Assembly (NCBI GenBank): GCA_000697355.1 | Contig: JNEN01000762.1 | Location: forward strand, 62,001 to 126,000 | Direction of reading: 5' to 3' | Origin: Syncephalastrum monosporum B8922 | Taxonomy: Eukaryota > Mucoromycota > Mucoromycetes > Mucorales > Syncephalastraceae | Length of the DNA stretch: 64,000 nucleotides | Part shown: piece after piece, positions 23,863 to 36,903 of the stretch | How positions within the stretch are numbered: position 1 is the stretch's first letter | Layout of the letters: each line of letters opens with the position of its first letter | The notes under the pieces: generated by a model | What the model was told of the DNA's origin: nothing | The model's database searches: none | The model's input: only the letters and a program-made list of their open reading frames with translations | Program-made: the position numbers and the translations under genes

Positions 23863-24903
23863 TTACTGGGCAGCCTCAGCCTTGGCCTTGGCCTTGGCCT
23901 CCTTGACGGAAGAGGTGCGGCGACGCTCGGCCTTGTGCTTAGCCTGGGCCTGCTTAGCCTCCTTGGCGCGCTTGGCAAGGATCTGCTTGTACTCGGCCTC
24001 GGCCTCGCGGGAAGCCTCAGCGCGTCTGCGCTTGATGGCAACACGCTGGCGTCTGTGCTGGAGGGTGCGGGGAGTGACAAGACGCTGGATCTTGGGGGCC
24101 TTGGTGTAGGGCTTGGCGCCCTCCTTCTTGGGCTGAACCTCGCGGCGGATGACGTACTTGCGGACGTCGTCCTCCTTGGAGAGGTTGAAGAAGCGGCGGA
24201 TCTTGGAGGCACGCTTGGGACCAAGACGCTTGGGGACGGTCTTGTCGGTCAAGCCGGGAATGTCCTGCTCACCCTTCTTGACAACAACAAGGGACATGAC
24301 AGCGAGATCGGACGAGACGATGCAGCCGCGGACCGACTTTCTCTTGCGCTCACCCGTGCGGCGGGGGCGGTAGCACGAGTGGCCCTTGCCCATCAACAGA
24401 CGGACACGGTGGGGCACAAGGACACCCTGCTTCATCGGGAAACCCTGCTTGTCGTTACCGCCCGAAATGCGGAAAACGTAGCCCTTGAACTCGTCGCCAA
24501 GCGAATCGCCAGCAACCTGCTGGGACATGCGCTTGTCCATGAAAGCGCGGCTAATGGGAGGGAAGTCAAGTCAATATAATATGCTCGTGGTGTCCCGTTT
24601 CGTGCTCTATTCTCTATATCGTTCATGACACTCACAGGCGGCGCTCGTCCTCGATTTCAATCAGCTTCTGGCAGCCAGTGGCTGGGTTCGCAATGTTAAG
24701 CTACAAGTGGCAATGGAGAATGAGTACTGCATGTCATGTCAAGGATACAAAATTTTTGTATCCTCCCTCCCCCTTTGCATCTCGACGATCTTGGATGCAT
24801 CCATCCATCCAGAATGCCGTTCATCCATTGTCTTCGTGGTGCGTCGAGTCGTGTATCACGGGAGGGAGGGGTGTCTTTCGTGTGGTTGGGGCCATACCTT
24901 CAT
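23863..24903 (-). CDS. RPS6: 40S ribosomal protein S6 (eS6)
   Basis: Three exons: 24903-24898 (only ATGAAG), 24700-24636, 24550-23863; 252 aa. A small-subunit ribosomal protein and a classical target of S6-type kinases. Diagnostic stretches are [72 protein letters not shown] and [15 protein letters not shown]. The basic C-terminus ends with an RRRTSS kinase-type site and an A/K-rich tail. The two-codon first exon was deduced because exon 2 begins at LNI and the only in-phase start with a good donor is ATGAAG|gtatgg, 197 nt upstream. Codon use is strongly biased to C/G-ending codons, as expected for high expression. Confidence 0.95.
24743..24763. repeat. Perfect 10-bp inverted repeat in the first RPS6 intron
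   Basis: GGATACAAAA and its complement are separated by a single T, giving a 21-nt palindrome inside the RPS6 intron at 24701-24897. It could form a tight hairpin in the pre-mRNA or serve as a two-fold symmetric protein site. Confidence 0.8.
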
Positions 24904-25778
24904 GATGAGCCGGTGGAAAAGAGGGAGAACTGGTCTTCACACCGCACCTGCAAAAGTACCGCTCAGAGCGCCCACCCAAATCAAAACGCCGCACTTTTTT
25001 CACCCAAAACCACCAAATTGTTCATTACTTCACAATCAATATCAGTGTACTTCGTAACATTTCTTTTTGTCATGTAAGAAAATATACTATGGCATTCTGC
25101 CATTTTTTTGCCCCCATGTTAGTCAAACAGTTCCTGAATGAAATACAGCGGGAAAGTAGAAATGGAATTATACGAAAAAAGCCATGATATACCAATCGCA
25201 TAGGCTCTCAATATACACGGTGAAAGGATATAAAAAACGTTCTCCAAGAGCGTAGGTACTCCTCCACCGTCCAATGCCAGCTAGTGAGCAGCCTTCAGCA
25301 TTATCCTTACATCATATGCTGGTTTGTGGTAGATCCACTCACTGCCATGGTTTTGGTTAAAATAAGTTCACAAATGACCCAGGACCTACAGGTTTTTTTT
25401 TTTATTTTAGTCTAGACATCCATTATCTTTCAACTCCTTGATAAATATCTGCGCGTTCGTACAAGGTATACTTGAAATTACTTGATTGAAGGGAAGATAT
25501 ATGTACCGGTGTGAGCTTTTTGCTCAGTTTATACTGTTTGCAATGGCCTAGTAGTTCTAGTCGTCATTCCTCCATCGATGTTTGAGCAGGTACTTGGAAC
25601 CGAATTCTAGAGCCCTTCACACCAGTCGCCTGCAGTCAAATCGAGGTGGGTCGGATGCTTGCCCAATGCGTGTCTACTTATGAAGCCGCAGTCGTTACGA
25701 CCATCAACTATCGGTGAAAAGAACAAGGAATAAAAATTAGGCTGCTTGTTGAAGAGAAAGGCATAATAATCAGAGACG
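24904..25778. other. Intergenic, no gene seen
   Basis: RPS6 upstream region followed by AT-rich sequence. Short ORFs only. An A/T-rich run occurs near 25395. No repeat shared with copy A or B was seen before about 25850. Confidence 0.45.
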
Positions 25779-26282
25779 TCACACTAAGGATAATCGTACC
25801 AGAGTTCGTTCGCTAGACGTCCAAAAAGCACACGAATACTGGCAGCCAAGCTCTCTTCGGTTTGGCTCCACGTACTCCCCGCCTTTCTCGAATAGCTCAG
25901 ACATGGACGACTTGCGGACAGAGCTTTCCATGAAGGGGCGCATCCCAAGGAGAGCTATTGGTCGGATCAGGCGGAGGTCGAGCAGTTCAGCGAGCTGCTT
26001 GCGTAATTCATCGAGCTCCAAAAGACTCATCGCGAAGGGAGGCCGGTTTATGGGCACAGCGTCGCCGGTGTCGATCATGGCATCGCTGGGATCTGCAACG
26101 CCCATATCACCTTCAACGGGGCAAGCATCCCACTGGAGTCGGACACTGCAGTTCAAAGGGTCTGATAAGGATTCCGCGTCGGGCGGTACCTTTGCTTGCA
26201 TGACTTTGATGACATCGATATGGAATAGCCCATGCATGCTGGAACCCGTTTTCCAATCGTAGCGAACAGGACCAGAAACCAT
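25779..26282 (-). pseudogene. Chimeric ORF with Ty3/gypsy reverse-transcriptase fragment
   Basis: A 167-aa minus-strand ORF. The middle reads PINRPPFAMSLLELDELRKQ then LAELLDLRLIRP, a good match to the start of the reverse-transcriptase domain of Ty3/gypsy elements (PxxRPPxRMSPxELxELRKQ...LLDxGxIRPS). Downstream the catalytic core is missing: the frame passes straight into MESSVRKSSMSELFEKG, which is shared with copy B. Upstream it contains MHGLFHIDVIKVMQAKVPPD, related to 43085-43160. It is therefore a mosaic of element pieces rather than an intact polyprotein. Confidence 0.6.
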
Positions 26283-27260
26283 AAATCACTGTCCCGTTGA
26301 TGTAATACGACTTTGATAAGTCGCTGAAGCAGACTCCATAAGGAAGCGAACATTCCTCATCCCATTTTGCAATGCTGATCTAAAGTATGCACAAATAAGC
26401 TAAATGAACATAAATTGCATGATTTTCCTTACCGAACCTAGTACGGCAAGCTTGGGGAATCTTTCCGAGAAGACGATGCCTTCATTCCAAGCATAGTTAC
26501 TGACAATATCAGAAGTGTGATGCTGACGTAAAGAACACAGGGCTTCCGCACAAAAGTCGTGGTCGTATAATGAAAGACAACTTGCTTTTGTCCAAGATTC
26601 TGAGATGTGACTCCTGTGCGTGTTCTCGTCTTATGACTACGAAACGCTGACTGAGTAAAACTTATGCCGCAGGATCAAGTTGTGAGTCCGACTTACAGCT
26701 CTCTTGAAAGTGCACACCAGTCCGTACCAGATCTATTGCCGTCGCCACGCCTTGTATTCGATGCGCAAAGCTGCCAAGCAGGCCTTTGCATCCATATGCA
26801 AACCGGTACAAGGAGTGTGCCGCAGCCGCCAACGTCAAGGAGGTCGGTCAGTGGAAGCGCGCCTTCGCTCTCCACAGGTGTGAGCAGAAGGCTGCCACCA
26901 GAAAATGGCTGCTTGTTTCTGTCTGTTCCTATTCGCGGCCTGACGATCATAGCCTGTTCGAAAGGATTGCAGTCATTGACACCAGCAACTGTTGGAATGT
27001 ATAGAACGACATCAAGACACAACAAATGCAGCTTTCATTAGGTCAAAGACGAAGTAGAAACAAAGAGACAGATAGAAATAAAAGGGAACAAAGAAATAAA
27101 GACGGGTCGTGAGTAAATAAATTTCACACGATTGGTTCCGAACGGCAGCATAAGACTGTATCTCAGTCTGTGTACAGCATTCGAACTTACACTGGCCTGA
27201 AAACATCAGCCGTCAGGAAGAAGCTCATCGGGTGTGAGCCTGAGACCGCTACAGACAATA
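25857..27260 (-). repeat. Repeat family copy A
   Basis: Matches copy B (41396-42260) at about 90% through 26265-26960, with weaker matches at both ends. On the minus strand the conserved part has gene structure: an exon ending RTGVHFQES-type or related frame near 26693, an exon through DHDFCAEALCSLRQHH, NYAWNEGIVFSERFPKLAVL with a donor near 26433, and an exon ISIAKWDEECSLPYGVCFSD then YYINGTVIYGFW. Copy A holds about 330 bp (25936-26263, with the gypsy fragment) and about 200 bp (around 27000-27215) that copy B lacks. Family not recognised; probably a decayed multi-copy gene or non-autonomous element. Confidence 0.65.
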
Positions 27261-27468
27261 CAGCAAATTCTACACAGGCAAAGTTTATACGGTGTATATC
27301 ATCTTTTGCCGAACCTGTTCCCAATTCAATCATTTGATGTTTAGGTTACTTTCGCGCCTTGGGGTACATTGTTCAGGGCAACACAGCTTTTCTTTTGTTT
27401 CCTTCTTTTTTTTGTCAGGTGTATGATATTTATTCGTATGTTTGTCTCAACGACTCCTGTTACTGCTA

Positions 27469-28642
27469 CTACTGCTTCGTGTCCTTGGTCTCCTTGGAAG
27501 ACCCACTCTCGTCCTTCTCAGCCGTCTCTTTGTCCTTGTCCTTATCTTCTGCAGACGCGCTTGAGGGCGCCAACACGCCTTCCTCTCCCTTTAGGTTGTC
27601 GATCTTGTTGTTGATCAGGTTGTGTAGCGCAATGACGGCTCGGACTAAGCTCGACAGATAGATCATGAGAAGTTGGTCGTTCGTCTTTGTGCTGAAGGCA
27701 GACACCATGTCTTGTGCCTCGAGGTTGGGCAGCAAGTTGAAGATATCTTGCAGGTTGTAGATGATTTGGTGGTTGATCGGCAGCTTGTTGGCCACCACCT
27801 TCTGGAGGTAATCGCGGATCTCTTCGAGGCGGCCTTGCAGACCGGTCAACGAGCCGAGTTGATTGCTGATCCGAGTGGAAAGGGTGCCGACTGCATTGTC
27901 CTTGATGTCGCGCAGCAAGTGCTCGACACCGATCTCTTCTGCTTCTTCCGCCACGATTTCTGATGGGACGTGCATGAACGTTTTCGTCGTAGCCGTACCG
28001 TCCTATCGTAGAATGAGTCCATGTCCCGCCTTCTTCCATCCATACAAACTTTACATCTTTGATCTCCTCAATGGCAAGGTAGGCGTCGGTGGGTATTTCG
28101 ACTTCTTTGGGTTTGACGTCCACAATGACCAGAACCGGGTTGGGCGTGTATCGTTTAAAGAGCTCGTTAATCTCCAAGTCGGACGACCGCAGCTTTGGGC
28201 CGCTGTGGTACCAGCCGATCAGCTTCTCCTTGGCTATAATGGGGGAAGGGCGGTGTCGCGATGAGTGAATTGACACCATTACATGTGTTGCATGTATACA
28301 GTATATTGTATGAGAGATTACCATTCACTTTTTTGAACATGTCGTTCATGGCTTCAATGTAATTATGATCCAGGAACCAGACGGAAGGATCCTTTTCATC
28401 TTCCTCGAATGGCACTAGCGGGATGGAATGAGATGGCCCGTCCGTTGGTTGACAGTGCTGAACTCACCTGCGAAACTGTTTGAGACGTTGACGTACTTGC
28501 CCTTGTTCTGGCCCAGGAGGACACCGACGACACGTTTCTTTGTATCTCTTGCGACACGGTTGTAGTGATCTGTCGCGGAGAGAAGGACCAACGGGTGGAC
28601 CTGCACGGTCGTCAGCTGTGAAACAGTGGATGTAGTCGGCAT
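27469..28642 (-). CDS. RPN8: 26S proteasome regulatory subunit Rpn8 (PSMD7)
   Basis: Four exons (28642-28468, 28414-28322, 28233-28055, 28002-27469) give 326 aa. This is the MPN-domain partner of the deubiquitinase Rpn11 in the proteasome lid. Key stretches are [71 protein letters not shown] and [19 protein letters not shown]. The GWYHSGP loop has the MPN shape but lacks the full JAMM zinc ligand set (HxH...D), as in known Rpn8. A helical region follows ([19 protein letters not shown]) and a charged K/E/D tail. An antisense-frame ORF across exons 3-4 is ignored. Divergent from RAB2. Confidence 0.95.
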
Positions 28643-29384
28643 CGCAAGTGATAAAAAGGGTGAGGTACGCGTAAGTACTTGGGAACTCGCCTCACCTCAG
28701 CTCGGCCGCGCTCAACTTTCCTAATTCCGCTCTCACTTCTCATAATCCGTGACATCACATTTGGTCGGACTTTTTCAGCGAAGGATGGCTGTGCTCCTCG
28801 ACTTTATCATGCACTTGGAAGGCAAGCCATCCATAATGGATAAGGCGCGCTAGGATAATGTACCCTGACATACGCTCAAGTAGCTATCACATCCGGTGGT
28901 GGTGATAACCGCTCTGCTAATATTGTTTACTTGTTTGGCATTCAATAGAAATCGACGCCAGCAGGTGGTGGTGAATTAACCCGTGACCGTCTTCATGTCC
29001 TCTGCGAATAATTTGAAACTTGAGGCTCCTCAATTGTAGAAGCACTTGCATTGGCTATAGTACTACGTAATATGGATCAAAGATAGCCACCAAGGGACGG
29101 CTTGTCAATGTCAAAGTCTTTTTTTCTCGATAGTATAGCAGTGTGTTTTGTATTCTTCAGTTCATCCATCTCCATTGAACAGGGTTTCGATTTTTTGCCT
29201 TATGTATGCTTATGCATTCGAGAGGATGGGAGGAACAGCAGGGTGTAGGATGTTGTCCAGATTTGGGAGAGCGTGCTGCAGTGCTGGAATTCAATTTGAA
29301 GGGGAAGAACGAGAGAGTTGAGAAGGTGCTGCTTTTGTGCCACTGGGCGCTTTTTCCCTTTACACACTTTTTTTTTCGCTTCCC
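28643..29384. promoter_or_regulatory. Divergent intergenic region between RPN8 and RAB2
   Basis: 742 bp between start codons. No gene seen. The last ~35 nt before RAB2 are C/T-rich. The region should hold both promoters; no specific site is called. A GGTGGTGATAACC / GGTGGTGGTGAATTAACC pair occurs near 28894 and 28964. Confidence 0.45.
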
Positions 29385-30903
<1,519 letters not shown>

Positions 30904-31243
30904 GCTCAGTCCACTGTGCGATTAGAACCAAGGAGAAGCGATCTACGCAAACTTTCTATTTTATATCTATTCCCTCCCGCTTTTCGTCTACAAGGTCTAG
31001 CTAGGAAACAAAAAAGAGAGCTTAAGACAACAAGAAAAGACTACACCTTGTAGCAGTCCACCATCCACCCTTTGCTTCTTTACACTTTCTCATAACCTAC
31101 GCCAATACTATATATCCTGTAAGCAACACTTGTGTTCACGTTATGGGTGTATGTCTACGTCTCTTTTTATTGTATTGATGATAGAGAACGTGATAGTAGA
31201 AAGGAAGCTTAAATTACATGAATGGCTACAGATGTCACTTTTT
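30904..31243. other. Convergent 3' flanks of RAB2 and GH51 gene
   Basis: 340 bp between two stop codons. AT-rich, with the two 3' UTRs and presumably both poly(A) sites. No ORF of interest. Confidence 0.5.
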
Positions 31244-33581
31244 CTAGTTCTTGAGGTCCAGCACCAAGACAGTAGCCGAGTAAGGCTTGAAGGTGTACTG
31301 CAGCGAGTTGGGGTCAGCAATCTCAAACGTGCTCTTCTTGGACGTGATCTTGTCGGGCGCGTCCAGCGTGTTCTCGTCGTCGAGACTGTCACCCGCAACA
31401 ACGACAGCTGTGCCTTGCTTGGCGCTGACACCCTTCAGATTAATCGTGACCGCCTGCTCATCCTTTTCGCGGTTGATCACCTTGACGTAGATCTGGTTCT
31501 TTTCCTTGTTCGAACCGGCGACCCAATACAGGGGCTCATAGTCAATATTATCGGCGTCGACCTGGAGGATGGTGTCGGCGCGGTACTCGCTGTACATCTG
31601 GAAGACATAGTAGAAGGGTCCGCCGTACACAGTCTCGGTGTTGAAGTGAATCATGTCTATTGAACCGAAAGGAAAGAGATATCAGTACATGCGCCATCAT
31701 TATCATGCTCGTATAGGTCAGCTTACCAGGATCCCACTGCTCCTGGTCCAGACGTTTCATAGTAGGCGCATAGGCAATCATCTTGACAAAGTCCGAGTTA
31801 CGCTCCAGACCGGTGATAAACACACCGTCGGCCAAGGCAGCCTCGAGGTTGGCGGGCGAGGTACCGCAGCAACCGGCGGTGTTGGTCGCAAATTCGCCGA
31901 CAAAAATGCCCGAGCCATTGCCATGACGGGCATAGTTGTCGTAGTAGTTGAAGTTATTGACCATCTCTTCCGTAGTCATGTAGAAGTGATCATCGATGTA
32001 GTCGTAGGGTCTAGAGCGTATGTGGTGTGAGTTGCCCAGTGTTTGATATTTGATAGATGTGCTTACCGACTGGTTTGCTTGGCAGTTTCAATGATGATGA
32101 GATCAGGGTATTTCTCGGTGATAGCATCATAAAACTTGGCATAACGGTAGTCGTAGGTCGTACTGAAAAAGTCCTCGTTGCCAATCTCAATCATAGGGAT
32201 CTTGAAGGGCTCCTTACGTCCATGCTTGGCACGGAGCTTGCCATAGGTCGTGGAAGCATCGCCCATGAGGTACTCAAGCTCGTTCATGACTTCCTCGACA
32301 TAGGGCTCTAGGTCCTCCTCAGCCACGCTCGACTTGTCAAGACTGTAGCCGGCGTACACGTCGAGGATGGGAATCATGTTCATATCTTCGCACTAATAGC
32401 ACAAAAAAAAAGTTAAGATTACGTAAGGCCCATAGGACTTCTCCTTTTCCTTTGTCCTACGTACCATGTACATGTAGTCGAGTAGACCCTGGCCGTTTGT
32501 GTTCCAGTAGGTCCAGTCACCAAAGCGGCCGACACGGTCCTCAAGTGGGCCTAACGACAAACAGCTGAGAATGAGAACGATACCTTCGTCCCTGTGTTTA
32601 TCGCTTACCGATCGTCTCATTCCACTTCCAGCGCTGGGGAATGGATTGACCCTCCAAGTTGTTGCCACCCGGGAAACGGAAAAAGTTGGGCTTGAGGCCC
32701 TCGAGTTTTTCAGCCAAGTCGACACGCAGACCATTCTCGCGACCCTTGTACGTCTCGCCAAACAGCGAGAACGCCTGGAAATAGATCGAGGCGTCGGCCG
32801 CCTTGCCTGCGTCCACGGACACGACGAATCGGTTGTCAACCGAGACGGCATCCACGTCGGGCTTAAGGGTCACCGTGTATTTCTTGAAGTTCTTGTTGAT
32901 GCCGTGCACGACCGACGAGGCCAGCACCTCGCCCTTGGACGACTCGAGTGTGACATTGAGACTGCCGTTATAATCGTCCGATTTGGCAAAGAACGTCGCG
33001 GTGTAGGCCTCGTCAGGCTGGACGCGCAGACCCCACCAGCCCTCGTTGGCGATACCGACACGACCCGAGCCAGACTTCACGTCCAGGCGGAGCGAGTTCT
33101 TGTTGGCATCGTTCAAGCCCACAGAGGTATCAATGGCGATCGAACCCGAATTGCCGTCGTCCTTGACGACGCTCCAGAATTCGGTGCTGGCAGGTCCGCC
33201 AGTATCGTTGGCCTGGAAGTTCCAATTGCGCAGCATCTGGGCATAGATACCTAGAAGACAAGGGGGTTCGAATAAGCCTAAGGAAAGGCAAGAGGTCATC
33301 CTCAAACACATACCGCTGTCACCGCATCGGTTGATATCTTCGTACATAAGACCATACAGGATGGGCGAGCTCGAGTTGCCGGGCACGTCGTTGCGGATCG
33401 TCAAGGTCTGGCCGGTGGCATTGGCCGCGGCCTGGACAAAGGTGCTGCCCACCATCAAAAGGGCGGCCGCCATGGAGATACCAGGAGTGAACTGGACATG
33501 TCCAGAAAATAAATTGTGTCAGTAACACACACATACACATATTTAGGCTCAGAATGGGATCTGATGAATGTGTACCTTCAT
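31244..33581 (-). CDS. Secreted alpha-L-arabinofuranosidase, GH51
   Basis: Seven exons (33581-33576, 33491-33314, 33250-32609, 32550-32465, 32392-32067, 32010-31727, 31656-31244) give 644 aa. It removes terminal arabinofuranosyl groups from arabinan or arabinoxylan. The signal peptide comes from joining the ATGAAG first exon to exon 2 (MKFTPGISMAAALLMVGSTF). Features in order: SSPILYGLMYEDINRCGDSG, IYAQMLRNWNFQ, a carbohydrate-binding-like beta region (~55-250), LKPNFFRFPGGNNLEG, the acid/base Glu in IPMIEIGNEDFF, the nucleophile Glu in IFVGEFAT, and a C-terminal beta domain (YTFKPYSATVLVLDL). Family and catalytic motifs are unambiguous; substrate preference is not visible. A TATA-like sequence lies about 60 nt upstream. 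Confidence 0.92.
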
Positions 33582-35146
33582 CGAGACAGTGGTCTGGAGG
33601 AGTAATCGTGAAGCAAGAAAAAAGGAAGATTAACGCGCCCTCTTATATATTACAGACAGACAAAATATCACGCTCATATCAATCGATGCCCATCTTCTAA
33701 TTTCCCCGGTGGAGATGCACAAGAACAAGGTTAAGAAGATGCGTATAGGTAGAACAAGATATTAGGCGCGCAATATACCTGAGCGTGGGTATTAAGGGCA
33801 GAAAAAAAGTGAAAAGGATGAGCATGAAATCGGGGGATTGCACTAAAGGGGTATTCTGAGCTATTTCCCCGGAAAGATTCAACATGCAAGAAAAAAAAAA
33901 AGGGAAGGGAAATGAGTGATGGGCGCGGGGTGCGTGGTGCGGGGAAGGTGTGAATCGTAGAAAGGTATGAAGGATGATGACGCGCGCGGGGAAAATGGTA
34001 CTTTTACTGTTCGGAAATGTGCAACCATTGAACACTGGCGGGGTTACATGTGAATAAGATACTTGACCAAAACAAGGGCGCTGTACATCATTTGCTCTTA
34101 TTATTAACGTTCGTCAGTCTTTCTAGCCGACTTTCGGTGCTTGCCGAGATCTATGATAAATGGTACCATCATCATGGGCTTTAGACTATCAAGCCCAACT
34201 TGTCCATGTGTCCTACCTTGATCCAAAGAACTGCGTCGCTTCACACCAATAGATTGGTCGCTACAACGCATTATAGAAGGGTGGGGTTAGCAAACATAAT
34301 GGAAGCTATACTATACACGTCTCGCTGACGATCGCTAGGAGCACATCGTGTGTGACTTACTTTCTTTATTCATCCTGTATCGATTAGAAACGAACCTCGG
34401 GTGACATGTTTTTATTTTGTAATTCGTTGCTGACTAACTTCCGTCTTGTGTGATATTATCCGGTATCCTCACACCCTGCTATCCCTCGCATTATTAGTAT
34501 CGATTCTATGCTATGTTGTAGCGACTGTTTGCATTTATTCAAATACCTCTCGGCCATCTACTTTAACTTTTTTACATAAATCCCTCGCGACTCCATTTGT
34601 TTGTCTGATGGTTTGTGTCACAGAACGCACGCGCGCCTGCAATTGGATGTACCTGCAGCAACACTTGGGCCAACCGCCATTATCAGTGCACACATACACA
34701 CGCCCAGGGGTTGTACCATGATTTTGGCTTGCTTGGATTCATATTGTCTCCTACACTGGCTACATGTGCTTCTCTCTCCTTATAATATGGCGAGTGCGCT
34801 CCAAGGTCTTGCTCACTTGTATGTGTACTATTAATCTTTGTAAAGTAAACGTAAATTGAAACAAATAAGAACGCTCTTATTATGCTTCTGTGGATCCTTT
34901 TTAGGTTCCGCAGCATCCATATTTGTCAAGAGATTGTTGCTTTTATTTTTGTTGTTGTTCTTGTGGTGATGGCTGTTTGGTTCATACTCTTGCCGTCTGC
35001 ATGCTCTTGCATACAATAATAAAGTCTCACCCCGTTAGTACCTTTTTTCCCCCTTCTTCTTTCTCGTTTACATAAATCTTCAGTTCATTTCTACACAACG
35101 ACGGCTCTACAGCCCACTATCAACAGCTGCGACTCTACTTACCAAG
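33582..35146. other. Intergenic, GH51 upstream region; no gene seen
   Basis: About 1.5 kb. Minus-strand ORFs near 33700-34035 are low-complexity. The long upstream region may hold regulatory sites for the arabinofuranosidase gene, but none is recognised. The end is C/T-rich before ATG 35147. Confidence 0.45.
33643..33650 (-). promoter_or_regulatory. TATA-like element of the GH51 gene
   Basis: ATATATAA on the minus strand, about 62 nt upstream of the start codon at 33581. Position and sequence fit a TATA box; a TATA-dependent promoter would suit an inducible secreted enzyme. Confidence 0.4.
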
Positions 35147-35595
35147 ATGATCCACGACCCCTCCAACAAGGCCATCCTTGGTGGTGCTCTCAGCTTAACA
35201 GCCGGTCTTGTATTTGGGACAGCCGGGTTTCTCCGGTAAGCGAAATGAAACGAAGAAGAGGAAAAGACAGGCAAATCCGACTCACTGGCTTGTCACTACT
35301 AGCATGGATGCTTCCAAGATATTGTCTCGCTATGTTGAGTCATCTGCGTCCTCACTGGTCTCATGGATGGGTAAACAACGATACGATAAAACAATGTTTG
35401 TACTCATTATGCATATAATCAAAAGGACGCCGTTACTCTGTAAACAACAAGAATACAAACAAGTTGCTCACAGCCTCGTCTTCAAGCCCCCTAGAGCAAC
35501 TGCGAAGGCTGAATCATAATGCGTCGTTCTCACTCTCGCTCGCGCCACCCACCACCGCCTCCGTACCTGCTCTTGTATATACCCAGCGACGATAA
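35147..35595 (+). CDS. Small protein with N-terminal membrane helix, hypothetical
   Basis: Three exons (35147-35235, 35303-35370, 35474-35595) join in phase to 92 aa. The N-terminus MIHDPSNKAILGGALSLTAG continues LVFGTAGFL, a glycine-rich hydrophobic helix (about residues 9-29). An amphipathic stretch follows (MDASKILSRYVESSASSLVS), then an S/L/P-rich tail ending VYTQRR. Two good donor/acceptor pairs and a C/T-rich leader support a real gene; the last exon is less certain. The shape resembles small mitochondrial or ER membrane proteins, but no family is recognised. Confidence 0.5.
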
Positions 35596-36219
35596 CAGTC
35601 ATCCGCGGAGCATCGACGCAATGGACCGGAACGTTACGGCACAAACGCAGCATGCACCCCTTTACATCATGTCCTACTTTTCTTTTTTTTTTATCGCAGA
35701 TGAGCCTCCTGGTTTGGCTCCATGTTGGCCGGCTTCTCTGTATTCGTCGATGCATGACAGTCACCTTCCCCCCCCCTTCCTTTTCTCCTTCGTACCCCGT
35801 CTATTATCTTGGCTCGAGCTCGGCAGTTAGAAAGAAAAACAACAAGGAGGCGTAGGTGGCTGCTTTCTCTCAGCCAGGGCGCTTAAACAGGACCCGACAT
35901 GATGGAGAAGGGAAAAAAAGGGGGGGTATGTACAGGTGGATGCATCGCGTACATAGAAAATAGATAGAGACACACATTGATATGAGTATCAGCATGAGCA
36001 TCCATTATTTCATATGTCATATTTCATATATTAGTGTAAAACGTGTACAAATACAATATACATGTGCCATGGGTGGGCAGATAAGGTACATACATTGTAT
36101 GGAGTGTGTGTATGGGTGTATGATTGCGGTGATTTCTTTATGGGAGTGGGGGCCCAGGGGGTGATCAAACTCAAAGCCACTCCACCTGCGAAATTGACAC
36201 CTTTGCTTTGTCTCTGCTC
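35596..36219. other. Intergenic, no gene seen
   Basis: Contains C-run (35769-35777) and G-run (35920-35926) tracts and AT-rich sequence. A plus-strand ORF continues to 35830 but is low-complexity. Nothing supportable. Confidence 0.45.
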
Positions 36220-36820
36220 ATGTTCTTGACTGCACTCAAGGGTCTCGGTGCCTTGTCCTCCACAGCAGCACGAGGTACTACTCCATACTCTTTATTAAAC
36301 CCTACGTCTACGTTTCTTCTGTTACTGACTCTCTGTTTCATTCAGTTGCTACGTCCATTCCTCAAAGTAATGCTTGTTATTCTACATTAATAATGGTTGG
36401 TTGCGAAAGGTACTCATTCTTGAAACAGATCTCAGCCGAGGTGTCCACACCGATGCGTCACTGTTACAAAAACTGCGAGAACAGATTCGGTACTATGCCG
36501 TGGCAGAGATTGCCGGTCGGCCTTTCCTGGTGACCAAGAATGACAAGGTGATTGTCAACCGGTTAAACGATGTCAAGGTGGGCGACGTGCTCAAGTTGAA
36601 TCGGGTGCGCGAACTGGGCAGCAAAGACTACACGATCAAGGGCAGCCCCTACGTGAGCGAGCAGTACTACAACATTACGGCGACCGTGATTGAGCAGCCC
36701 AAGAGCAAATTGATCCGGATCGTCAAAAAGAAGAGAAGAAAGAACTACAAGCGCACCATCGAGCATAAGCAGACCCACACTGTTTTGCGCATCTCGGACG
36801 TCGACGTCAACGCCCTGTAA
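36220..36820 (+). CDS. MRPL21: Mitochondrial large-subunit ribosomal protein bL21m
   Basis: Three exons (36220-36274, 36346-36366, 36429-36820) give 155 aa; the middle one is a 21-nt microexon. The N-terminus (MFLTALKGLGALSSTAARVA) has the basic, Ser/Ala-rich look of a mitochondrial presequence. The body is L21: YYAVAEIAGRPFLVTKNDKV, VGDVLKLNRVRELGSKDYTI, YYNITATVIEQPKSKLI, VKKKRRKNYKRTIEHKQTHT and VLRISDV. The (R/K)-rich KKKRRKNYKRTxGHRQ-type stretch is the RNA-binding signature of the family. Bacterial origin of the fold plus the presequence places it in the mitochondrial ribosome. Convergent with the dehydrogenase gene, 83 bp between stops. Confidence 0.88.
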
Positions 36821-36903
36821 AATATAATACACATACACACACACACACGTAACAACGCACACACACATACACGCACATATTCTCGTTTGATATTGTACTG
36901 TAT

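Noticed and set aside
23935..24579. 214-aa ORF antisense to RPS6
   Set aside because: Same cause: biased codons leave the reverse frame open. Leucine/glycine-rich with no domain.
32571..33254. 227-aa ORF antisense to the arabinofuranosidase gene
   Set aside because: Lies entirely over a conserved GH51 exon; its composition mirrors the sense codons.
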